Source: Spirochaetales bacterium
Lineage (GTDB): Bacteria > Spirochaetota > Spirochaetia > DTKZ01
Direction: 5' to 3'
DNA length: 13,125 bases
Assembly (NCBI GenBank): GCA_031266855.1
Contig: JAISAF010000494.1
Span: forward strand, 1 to 13,125
The translations under genes were made by a program, and so were the position numbers. The notes beneath the pieces were generated by a model. The model searched no databases. It was given only the letters and a program-made list of their open reading frames with translations, and was not told where the DNA came from. The stretch's first letter is position 1. Each line of letters begins with the position of its first letter. This document shows positions 4,857 through 11,571 of the stretch, one piece after another.

Positions 4857-6431
4857 TTATTCCCGGAAAATCCGGTAATCCATTTCGGGAAAAATATTGT
4901 TCCGTTTTTCGAGGGAGGTTAGCCATTCCGTACTTACCGTGCCAGAGCTTAACGAATCGTAAATCCGGGTAAAGTTCGCAAGATGCTCCCTGATGCGTTT
5001 TACCGCGTAGGGCACGACTGTACCCGCGTGCATAATAAAAGGCCAGTCCGAAGCCTGGCTTAAAAGCACTTCCCGCGCCGCGTGATTCAAAGCCCGTTCC
5101 TTCAAGCCTTTTTCATCGGGATAGCGCCGCACAAGTTCGCCCATGCGTTCAATCGCCTTGTGGATATGGCGATAAATCCAGTCGTTTGAACCATCCAGCC
5201 AGACTTCCGAATACCCCTTGTTCCCCCAGCTTGAAAAAACAGGCTGGGCCACCTGGCTGGACGGATACTCCGAAAGGTATTCCTGGGGAAAAATCATCCG
5301 CAGTTCCCCGCCGCCGGCAAGTTTCCGGCACAAAGTCTCAATCCATTCAGGGCCTTCAAACCACCAGTGCCCGAACAGCTCCGCGTCATAGGGCGACACA
5401 AAGACAGGCGGCCGATCCAGTTTCCCATTCAGTTTCTGTATTTGCAAAAGCCTGTTGTAAATAAAATTATCAGCATGCTCGGCAATCTTTTTCTTCGCGG
5501 CGGCTATATCGTAGGGGATTTTCTGATCGGTCTGCCCGGTTATGGCATAGTACTTAAAACCCGTAGCGCCCCGTTCCGAGCGCAGGTAAGGCGAAACATA
5601 ATCCGGCGGCAGGTCGAATCCTATATCGCGGTAAAAATCCCGGTAGGAAAAATCCCCCGGATATCCCGCGCTGTCCGACCACAGGGCGTGCGCCGAAGCG
5701 GTATCCCGTCCGAAAGCCGCAAGCCCGTTGGGACAGCATAGCGGAGCATACGCGCCGCGCTGGGGGCTTTCGGAAATAAAAAGAACGGCCGGAGCGGCGA
5801 CAAAAAAGTAGTTCAGCCCCGCTTCCTTCAGGATGTTTTCCAGCCCCGGATAGTAGCCCAGCTCCGGCAGAAAAAAACCTTTCGGCGTTTTGCCAAACAC
5901 CCGGCAGTGCGACTGCACGGCGGTCTGAACCTGGGTACGGATATTTTCCGGGTACATTTCATACAAAGGCAGAAACGCGTGCGTCGCCGCCGTGGTAATA
6001 ATTTCCAGATGCCCTTTCTGCATAAAAAACATGAAACCGCGCAGGATTTTCTTCCCATAGGTTCCAGCAAAATCCCTTCTGGCGGCCTCATACATATCGC
6101 GGTACATCAGCGCCAGGGGATGAAAGCGCGGGTCGCCTTCCGTGCGCCGTATTTCCCTGGCGGCAAGCTCAAGAAGTTTATCAAGATGCCGCACATAGCG
6201 ATCCTGCAAGAGTTCATCCTCAAGCATCGCCACCAGCGTCGGCGAAACTGAAAGAGTAAACTTAAAAGGAATACCGTCGTTTTCCAGTCTGGTAAAAACA
6301 CGCAAAAGCGGCAGGTAGGTTTCGGAAATGGCCTCATACAGCCACAATTCTTCCAGAAAATTGTCGTTTTCAGGATGCCGCACAAACGGCAGATGCGCAT
6401 GCAGAACGAAAGAGAGGTATCCTTTTTCCAT
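4857..6431 (-). CDS. GH57 1,4-alpha-glucan branching enzyme
   Basis: The 524-residue protein is a glycoside hydrolase family 57 member of the branching-enzyme (TK1436/AmyC-like) type. These enzymes cut an alpha-1,4 glucan chain and rejoin it as an alpha-1,6 branch, in glycogen synthesis. Visible motifs are HAHLPFVRHPE (10-20), FKFTLSVSPTL (57-66), FLPELGYYPGLE (187-198) with Glu190 as the likely nucleophile, and SPYDAELFGHWWFEGP (346-361) with Asp349 as the likely acid/base. The C-terminal helical region has LLSQASDWPF (456-465). Length matches the family (about 520-560). The ATG at 6431 has GGAGG (6441-6445) at good spacing. It lies 14 bases after the DUF4912 gene, with which it is surely co-transcribed. 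No signal peptide is present, so it is cytoplasmic. An amylase of the same family is a less likely alternative. Confidence 0.93.
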   Translation of the reverse strand: MEKGYLSFVLHAHLPFVRHPENDNFLEELWLYEAISETYLPLLRVFTRLENDGIPFKFTLSVSPTLVAMLEDELLQDRYVRHLDKLLELAAREIRRTEGDPRFHPLALMYRDMYEAARRDFAGTYGKKILRGFMFFMQKGHLEIITTAATHAFLPLYEMYPENIRTQVQTAVQSHCRVFGKTPKGFFLPELGYYPGLENILKEAGLNYFFVAAPAVLFISESPQRGAYAPLCCPNGLAAFGRDTASAHALWSDSAGYPGDFSYRDFYRDIGFDLPPDYVSPYLRSERGATGFKYYAITGQTDQKIPYDIAAAKKKIAEHADNFIYNRLLQIQKLNGKLDRPPVFVSPYDAELFGHWWFEGPEWIETLCRKLAGGGELRMIFPQEYLSEYPSSQVAQPVFSSWGNKGYSEVWLDGSNDWIYRHIHKAIERMGELVRRYPDEKGLKERALNHAAREVLLSQASDWPFIMHAGTVVPYAVKRIREHLANFTRIYDSLSSGTVSTEWLTSLEKRNNIFPEMDYRIFRE

Positions 6432-6445
6432 AAATTACCGCCTCC

Positions 6446-7231
6446 TTACTTTGCCCCGCCGCGCTCAAGAAACTGCTCTGTTTTCGGAGAACTGATTCTT
6501 TGAGGGATGGATTGCAGCGGCTCCGCCGCCGCCGCTTCCTCCGGCTGCGCCACATCGAGTTCCTGAGCCTCGGACAAAGCGATCATATCGTCCCGCAAAA
6601 GAGCCTCCAGGGATTTCGCGTCCGGAACACAGACAACATTCGATCTGGTAAGCGGCTTCTCCCAGGTTTTCCCCTGCAAAACCAAAGCGACGCAGTAAAA
6701 CGCGTTCTGCTGTGGAATTGTAATATAGCGGCTGGAATCACCCGGATCAATAGGAATATCAAAGGAATCAAGAACAACCGGAAGCGGATACCCGCGGCCC
6801 GGCTTTGGCTTTTTCACCCGCAGAACGCGCAAAACGACATTGTCCGCATCATGCTCCTTCTTAACCGATTTCAGCGTCCCGCCCCTGATGTCCCAGTACA
6901 CAAAAGCCCAGAACGGGTCCCGCAGCATAAGGACAATCCGCATATCGTTGTAGCGCTCAGGAAACGGAAAAGCCCCCGCGCCGCCCTCTTCAAATTCCTC
7001 GAAATAGGAAATATCGTATTTTTTCCTTTGAAGCCGTACCGAATCATTATCCTGCGAATCAAGTTCCTCGAATTTATCTTCCAGAAATTCCAGAAGCAAA
7101 TCGATAAGAAGAATCCTTTCCACATCGGCAGGAACCTCAATCCCTTCCTGTTTTGCCAGAGTTTTCAGAGAGCCGTCAGACAAACTCCCAAGCCTCTCCC
7201 TCAGTGTGAGGATTCGCGTCGTCGAACTCAT
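6446..7231 (-). CDS. DUF4912 domain protein
   Basis: The 261-residue protein has an N-terminal helical SAP/Rho-N-like segment (about 15-55: SDGSLKTLAKQEGIEVPADV then LLIDLLLEFLE). A DUF4912 domain follows (about 70-205: RYNDMRIVLMLRDPFWAFVYWDI, then YITIPQQNAFYCVALVL), with a low-complexity Ala/Glu/Pro tail. DUF4912 has an immunoglobulin-like or carbohydrate-binding-module-like look and is commonly found beside GH57 branching enzymes. A role in binding glucan or assisting the enzyme is inferred. Two starts are possible: ATG at 7231, almost on the predicted transcription start, or TTG 16 codons in, nine bases after GGGAGAGG, giving MSDGSLKTLAK. I keep the ATG but am not certain. Confidence 0.88.
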   Translation of the reverse strand: MSSTTRILTLRERLGSLSDGSLKTLAKQEGIEVPADVERILLIDLLLEFLEDKFEELDSQDNDSVRLQRKKYDISYFEEFEEGGAGAFPFPERYNDMRIVLMLRDPFWAFVYWDIRGGTLKSVKKEHDADNVVLRVLRVKKPKPGRGYPLPVVLDSFDIPIDPGDSSRYITIPQQNAFYCVALVLQGKTWEKPLTRSNVVCVPDAKSLEALLRDDMIALSEAQELDVAQPEEAAAAEPLQSIPQRISSPKTEQFLERGGAK

Positions 7232-7239
7232 ATTCGGTT

Positions 7240-7268
7240 ATCCTAGACAAAGCGCTTCCCGCTGTCAA
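7240..7268 (-). promoter_or_regulatory. Promoter of the DUF4912-GH57 operon
   Basis: On the minus strand TTGACA (7263-7268) and TAGGAT (7240-7245) are separated by exactly 17 bases. Only eight bases lie between the -10 box and the ATG at 7231, so transcription should begin at or within a base or two of the ATG. That would give a leaderless mRNA, unless the internal TTG start is used. Confidence 0.75.
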
Positions 7269-7329
7269 GTACGCCCGGCCCATGTTCAGAAAACCCGGAA
7301 AACTCCCGCGGATTTATAATTTCCCGTAC

Positions 7330-7400
7330 GGAATAATTTGGGCGCCTTTTTTTGCCCGCGGCCGGGCAAAAAAACCGGGCTATCCGTTCCAATCTTTTTT
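7330..7400 (-). repeat. Modular hairpin repeat, copy E (short)
   Basis: Read on the minus strand, this is CGGATAGCCCGG (7375-7386), then a 12-bp hairpin (arms 7347-7358 and 7363-7374, T7/A7 at the base), then GGCGCCCAAATT. It is the core module of the repeat family with its own stem sequence. It is inverted relative to copy B, which starts about 100 bases away. A second T-run/A-run hairpin (TTTTTTACCGC/GCGGTAAAAAA) adjoins it at about 7395-7419. Confidence 0.7.
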
Positions 7401-7467
7401 ACCGCTTCGCGGTAAAAAAGGATTTCCACTTCTATCCCTGGCGCCGCTCCAGCGGCAATTCCGTAGT

Positions 7468-7868
7468 CTGGTTTTAAGGCTGCACGCGTAACGGATGGCT
7501 AAAAGCGTGGTGGCGGTGAGCCGGTTGGTGATAAAGACGTGTTTTTTTGCGGCAGACCGCAAAAAAACTTGGTGGCAAAGCACGCAATTTTGCCCCGGCA
7601 AAATTGCGACCGCCTGGGTAGAGCAGCGGAAATGCCGAAGGCAATTCCGCGCCCCGGCAAATGCCGGGCCGTGTCTTGTGCTGCCGCGCGCGCGAGGGAT
7701 TCCGGGGGCGCGATAGCGCCCACAAAAAACCAAACCTATCGGAAAGCGACCGTCTTCGGGCGCATTGCAGCGGAAAGCCCACAGGAAGCGCATTGGCGCT
7801 TCCGAGGACTTGCAGCGGAAAGTCTGGTTTTTTGCGGCGATAGCCGCGAAAAACGCGCCATTTTTGAC
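7468..7868 (+). repeat. Modular hairpin repeat, copy B
   Basis: This copy is collinear with copy A. It has GGTGATAAAGACGT, a 12-bp hairpin with arms 7541-7552 and 7557-7568 (completely different stem from A), TGGTGGCAAA, and a 10-bp hairpin GCAATTTTGC-CCCG-GCAAAATTGC (7584-7607). It continues with GAGGGATTCCGGGGGCGCGA, the CGGAAAGCGACCGTCTTCGG block, GGAAGCGC/GCGCTTCC, and the core with hairpin 7828-7853 and CGCGCCA. It lies in the gap upstream of dctP, on the same strand. The gap holds no supported coding gene. Confidence 0.75.
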
Positions 7869-7890
7869 ATTTTTGAGCCTTTTTTATATC
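7864..7890 (+). promoter_or_regulatory. Possible dctP promoter at the edge of repeat copy B
   Basis: A perfect TTGACA (7864-7869) is followed after 15 bases by TATATC (7885-7890), or after 17 by TATCAC. The spacing or the -10 match is imperfect either way. It is the best promoter-like sequence upstream of dctP and lies exactly where the repeat core ends, so the repeat may help drive the TRAP genes. Confidence 0.35.
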
Positions 7891-7981
7891 ACAGACAGTA
7901 AATACCGGGGCCACGGATTTTTCCGTATATTATATTTGGGGATATGGTTTTCCCTAATGAAATAATGTATGGAGGAATCTT

Positions 7982-9007
7982 ATGAAAAAAATTCCCGCGA
8001 TGGGGCTGTGTCTGCTTGTACTGTGGGGCGTATTGTCCGCCTGTACGGGCGCTGCCGGAGGCGCACAGACAATCTCTCTGAACCAGACCAGTTCCGCGGA
8101 TCATCCCTGGCAGAAAGCTTCACTGGCCTGGGCCAGGCAGGTGGAGGAAGGCACTCAGGGGCGTTATGCGGTACGGGTGTATGCCAACGCTACGCTTGCC
8201 CAGGGCAACTATCAGGTTATGATGGAAATGATTCAGGCCGGGACAATCCAGGCTGGCGTTGAATCGCTGACGGTTCTTGCCGCTTACAACCAGGATGTGT
8301 CTATTCTAAACGAGCCTTTTCTTTTTCAGGATGTTCCGCATGTGGCGCGCTTTCTGGCTTCCGATGTTCCTGTCTGGAAAAAATGGATGGGGCAGTTCGA
8401 GAAGAGCAATCTTGTTATTCTTTCCAGCGCGCCCCGGCCTATGCGCCAGCTTAATAACAACCAGCGCATTATCAAACTGCCGCAGGACATGAATGGCATG
8501 AAGTTCCGTGTTCCCATGAACCAGTTCTATGTGTCCATCTTTGAGGCTCTTGGCGCTAAGCCGGTGCCGCTTTCTTCGAGCGAAATCTACTCGGCTATTC
8601 AGTTGGGTACGGTTAATGGCGAAGACAACTCCGTGCAGACCCAGTACGATTTCAAAACTCACGAAGTCGCTAAGTGCTTTACGATTATTAACTATATCGC
8701 GGACGCTTCCTTCCTGTTCATGAACAGGCATTTCTACTACAGCGCCACGCCCGAAGACCAGAAGGTTTTCATGGATGCGGGTAAAACCTTTGCCGAGACC
8801 AACGTGCGGGAGGATACCGAATACTACAGGGTTGCCATGGACGCGATGAAAGAAGCGGGTGTGGAGTTCTACGAAACGCCTAACGCGGACAAAAAAGCTT
8901 TTCAGGACAAACTTGCTGGTTTTTATAAGGCTCTACAGGCGAAATATTCCCCCGAAGACTGGAAAGCCTGTCATGATGCTGTTGCCGCGGTTATGGAAAA
9001 AAAATAG
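7982..9007 (+). CDS. dctP: TRAP transporter solute-binding lipoprotein DctP
   Basis: The 341-residue protein begins with a signal peptide ending in the lipobox LSAC, so Cys21 is the lipid anchor. That is usual for binding proteins in spirochaetes, which keep them tethered. DctP-family features follow: HPWQKASLAWARQVEE-T-GR (41-61), MIQAG-IQAGVESLTVLA (83-100), NGMKFRVP (171-178) with Arg176 as the expected carboxylate-binding arginine, and AIQLGTVNGEDN (205-216), the equivalent of the usual QxGxVDGxEN motif. It captures a solute, probably an organic acid, for the DctQ/DctM permease. The actual substrate cannot be read from the sequence. The ATG at 7982 has GGAGG seven bases upstream. It is separated from dctQ by 417 bases containing repeat copy C, which is unusual for TRAP operons. 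Confidence 0.95.
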   Translation: MKKIPAMGLCLLVLWGVLSACTGAAGGAQTISLNQTSSADHPWQKASLAWARQVEEGTQGRYAVRVYANATLAQGNYQVMMEMIQAGTIQAGVESLTVLAAYNQDVSILNEPFLFQDVPHVARFLASDVPVWKKWMGQFEKSNLVILSSAPRPMRQLNNNQRIIKLPQDMNGMKFRVPMNQFYVSIFEALGAKPVPLSSSEIYSAIQLGTVNGEDNSVQTQYDFKTHEVAKCFTIINYIADASFLFMNRHFYYSATPEDQKVFMDAGKTFAETNVREDTEYYRVAMDAMKEAGVEFYETPNADKKAFQDKLAGFYKALQAKYSPEDWKACHDAVAAVMEKK

Positions 9008-9118
9008 AGTTGTCCGTAACCTTCGGTTTGCGAACAGCTTCCGGGGAGAAGCTCTAAAACCGCATGTGTTGGCCGCGAAATTGGCAATGCTTTGCATACA
9101 TAATCCCGTCGGTTGGTT

Positions 9119-9312
9119 CTAAAGCCGCAAGCGTGGACGCTTGCGGCTAATCCGGCGCAGGCAGAGCCTGCGCCGGGCGGAGGGCTGCCGCTGCGCAAGG
9201 GATTGGAGGGATGCGAAGCAGCCACAGCGCGGAGCGCTGGGGCCGGAGCGATAGCGGAGTCCCGGAAAGCCCGGTTTTTTGCGGCGTTAGCCGCAAAAAA
9301 TGCGCCCAAACA
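9119..9312 (+). repeat. Modular hairpin repeat, copy C, inside the TRAP operon
   Basis: This is a string of hairpins: AGCCGCAAGCG/CGCTTGCGGCT (9123-9148), CCGGCGCAGGC/GCCTGCGCCGG (9152-9176) and CAGCGC/GCGCTG (9224-9238). The core follows: CGGAAAGCCCGG (9263-9274), an 11-bp hairpin (9275-9300), and TGCGCCCAAA. It shares GCGCAAGGGATT with copy A. It fills most of the dctP-dctQ gap, which has no coding gene. After it come an AT-rich stretch and a CAAAACCC/GGGTTTTG inverted repeat (9360-9388). Confidence 0.72.
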
Positions 9313-9390
9313 AATTCTGATAATTATAAAAATGTTGAACAGGTTCTAAAAAATTTTAACAAAACCCATTTGAATTACGCGGGTTTTGCA

Positions 9391-9424
9391 ATGCCTATAG
9401 AGAGGCATATATAGGGAGGCATAT
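9391..9424 (+). promoter_or_regulatory. Duplicated ribosome-binding region of dctQ
   Basis: GAGGCATATAT occurs twice with a 14-base period (9402-9412 and 9416-9426). The second copy carries the working GGGAGG five bases before the ATG. ATGCCT at 9391-9396 can pair with AGGCAT in either copy, so two alternative hairpins are possible, one of which would cover the ribosome-binding site. Confidence 0.45.
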
Positions 9425-9958
9425 ATGGAAAAAACAAAGACACACCCTTCTTTCCGAATCGACGAAATTATCGCGGCCCTCATTCTTCTATGTATTTTCG
9501 TTGATGTTACTTTGCAGGTAGTTAGCCGCCTTACTCCGGGAAACGCCATTTTCTGGACTGTGGAGGTAGGCGAAATGCTGTTAGCCGCTCTTATCTGGAT
9601 GTCCGTAGGGCCCGCGACATTAAGCAATTCGCACGTGCGTTTTGATCTGGTACTTTTGAAGATGCCGCCGAAGGCCCGTAAATATCTGTACATCTTCGGG
9701 AATATCATCTTCGCGTTCTTTCTTGTGCTCATCTCGGTCATTCTTGTACAGCTTATGGATTTTTATAAAAATCACAATACGGTTACGACCGGCCTGCAAT
9801 GGAACAAATTCTATGTGCGGATTCCCATGCTCCTGGGCTGCCTCATCGGAACACTCCGCCTTCTTGTTCAGGCCTGGAAGTTTGGCACGGGCAGGCTGCC
9901 GATCCCCATTGAGCAGTCCTTTTCAGCGCCGGCCGGCGGCGAAAAAGGAGGCGCGTAA
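9425..9958 (+). CDS. dctQ: TRAP transporter small permease DctQ
   Basis: The 177-residue membrane protein has four predicted transmembrane helices (about 13-33, 47-65, 87-110, 130-150), the standard DctQ topology. VEVGEMLLAALIWMSVGPA and the loop HVRFDLVLL are family-typical. It couples the binding protein and the large permease in the inner membrane. The start at 9425 is set by the GGGAGG. Its stop codon overlaps the dctM start by one base (TAATG), so the two are translationally coupled. Confidence 0.93.
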   Translation: MEKTKTHPSFRIDEIIAALILLCIFVDVTLQVVSRLTPGNAIFWTVEVGEMLLAALIWMSVGPATLSNSHVRFDLVLLKMPPKARKYLYIFGNIIFAFFLVLISVILVQLMDFYKNHNTVTTGLQWNKFYVRIPMLLGCLIGTLRLLVQAWKFGTGRLPIPIEQSFSAPAGGEKGGA

Positions 9959-11247
9959 TGCCCCACATGACAATTTCCTTAATAATGGGCGCCGCCGTTC
10001 TGTTCATCCTGGGCGTTCCCATCGCGGTTGCCCTGGGGCTGTCCTCCGCCCTGGTTATTCTCTTTTTCAGGCCCGTGCCGAACCTGACGATGATTCCCCA
10101 GCTTTTCGCGGAGGCCGCCTCCTCCTTTACCATGCTGGCAGTCCCTTTGTTTATTCTCGTGGGAAACCTTATGGAACGCGGAACCATAGGCCGCAAACTG
10201 ATTGACTTCTGCACCGCCTTTGTGGGCTGGCTCACGGGCGGCCTGGGCGCGGTCAACGTTGTGGGAAGCATGATTTTCGGAGGCATCTCCGGATCCTCCC
10301 TCGCGGACACAGCCACATTCGGTACAATCCTGATTCCCCGTATGAAGGACGAAGGCTACAGCGAGGACTACTCCGGCGCGATTACCCTTACCTCATCCTG
10401 CCTTTCGGTTATCATCCCGCCCAGTATCCTCATAGTCCTTGCCGCCGCCTCAACACAGCAGTCCGTCTCGCGCGCCCTTGCCGCGGGGCTTGCCCCCGGC
10501 GTTCTGGTAACACTGCTGCTGCTTATTCCCAACCACCTCATCTGCAAAAAACGCGGCTACGGGAAAAAGCATCCGTTTTCGATAAAAAACATCCTTCAAA
10601 AAACACAGTCCTGCTGGACCGCGCTTATCGCGCCGCTTATCATTCTGGGAACCATTTTCTCCGGTATCGTAACACCCACCGAAGGCGCGGGCGTCGCGGT
10701 GTTTTACATCCTTATCGTTGACGCCGTCATTTTCAGGAAACTCTCGCTACGCGACATCATGATCTGCCTCGTAAAAACAGCGGGCCTCACCAGCGCCATC
10801 CTGCTCATCGCCACATCCAGCGCCATCATGAACTTTATTATCGCGATGGAGAACATACCGCAGATACTGGTCAACCTCCTTCTGGCTGTTCCCGGAGGAA
10901 AAGCCGGCTTTCTCGTTCTTACCTGTATTATCCTGCTTCTTATCGGCATGACCATAGACGCCTCCCCCGCCTGTCTTATTTTTACCCCGCTGTTCCTGCC
11001 CGCGGCGCTGAAAATGGGAATGGACCCCAGCCACTTTATTATTCTCATGGTAACAGGATTTGCCGTCGGGCTAACCACGCCGCCCTACGGAGTGTGCATT
11101 TTCAGCATAGCCTCAATATCCGGCATCCCCATGGCACGGCTCATAAAAGCCTCCGCGCCGTTCTATCTAATGCTCATACTTTCCCTTGTGCTTATCGCCT
11201 TTATACCAGGAATCGCGCTTCTGGCCCCCCGCCTGATGGGGATGTAG
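9958..11247 (+). CDS. dctM: TRAP transporter large permease DctM
   Basis: The 429-residue protein is hydrophobic throughout, consistent with the 11-12 membrane helices of DctM, the sodium-coupled transport subunit. Family motifs present are ML-VPLFILVGNLMERG, GGLGAVNVVGSMIFGGISGS followed by SLADTATFGTILIP, VIIPPSILIV, GIVTPTEGAGVAVFY, and VGLTTPPYGVCIFS near the end. Length matches the family. The ATG at 9958 overlaps the dctQ stop and is preceded by AAGGAGG. Repeat copy D begins a few bases after the stop codon. Confidence 0.96.
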   Translation: MPHMTISLIMGAAVLFILGVPIAVALGLSSALVILFFRPVPNLTMIPQLFAEAASSFTMLAVPLFILVGNLMERGTIGRKLIDFCTAFVGWLTGGLGAVNVVGSMIFGGISGSSLADTATFGTILIPRMKDEGYSEDYSGAITLTSSCLSVIIPPSILIVLAAASTQQSVSRALAAGLAPGVLVTLLLLIPNHLICKKRGYGKKHPFSIKNILQKTQSCWTALIAPLIILGTIFSGIVTPTEGAGVAVFYILIVDAVIFRKLSLRDIMICLVKTAGLTSAILLIATSSAIMNFIIAMENIPQILVNLLLAVPGGKAGFLVLTCIILLLIGMTIDASPACLIFTPLFLPAALKMGMDPSHFIILMVTGFAVGLTTPPYGVCIFSIASISGIPMARLIKASAPFYLMLILSLVLIAFIPGIALLAPRLMGM

Positions 11248-11252
11248 AGTAG

Positions 11253-11475
11253 TCTTCGGGCGCATTTTTTTGGGCGGGCTGCGCCCGCCCAAAAAAACCG
11301 GGCTTTCCGCTCCAAGTCCTCGGAAGCGCCAATGCGCTTCCTGCGGGCTTTCCGCTGCAATCCCATTGCGCGGGCGGCAACCCCCGCGATTTTGCTTCCG
11401 CAAAATCGCAGGCCCGGCTGGTATCCCCCCGTCTTTGCTTCGCAAAGCCCGTATCCGGATCGCCAAAACACCGTA
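11253..11475 (-). repeat. Modular hairpin repeat, copy D
   Basis: Read on the minus strand it has a 10-bp hairpin GCGATTTTGC/GCAAAATCGC (11386-11409), then the block with GGAAGCGC/GCGCTTCC, GAGGACTTGGAG, and the core CGGAAAGCCCGG (11298-11309). A perfect 15-bp hairpin follows (arms 11265-11279 and 11283-11297, T7/A7 at the base), then TGCGCCC. The core end lies against the dctM stop codon. The outer end is vague, with further small hairpins near 11433-11447. No coding gene is supported in the 324-base gap up to the methyltransferase. Confidence 0.72.
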
Positions 11476-11514
11476 AACACCCGGAACGTTATGCGAAATA
11501 CTCATGAAGGTTTA

Positions 11515-11543
11515 TTGACAAAGATCAAAATGTATTGTATGGT
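11515..11543 (+). promoter_or_regulatory. Promoter of the restriction-modification genes
   Basis: TTGACA (11515-11520) and TATGGT (11538-11543) are separated by 17 bases. Transcription would start near 11550, giving a leader of about 22 bases before the methyltransferase ATG. Confidence 0.65.
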
Positions 11544-11557
11544 ATAAAAAATTATAC
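11542..11557. promoter_or_regulatory. Palindrome over the predicted start site of the R-M promoter
   Basis: GTATAA-AAAA-TTATAC is a perfect 6-bp inverted repeat overlapping the -10 edge and the expected transcription start. This is where an operator would sit. No controller gene is visible, so binding by the methyltransferase itself or another regulator is a guess. Confidence 0.35.
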
Positions 11558-11571
11558 ACTTTGAGGATTTT

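Noticed and set aside
9360..9388. CAAAACCC/GGGTTTTG inverted repeat as terminator before dctQ
   Set aside because: The stem is short, the loop is 13 bases, and only four T belong to the stem with CAATGCC following, so termination is weakly supported. It is mentioned only in the copy C entry.
11265..11297. The repeat-core hairpins as ordinary Rho-independent terminators
   Set aside because: Their T-runs lie within the stem, paired with the A-run. After the stem comes CCGG or TGCGCCC, not a T-tract, in either orientation. They may still affect transcript ends.
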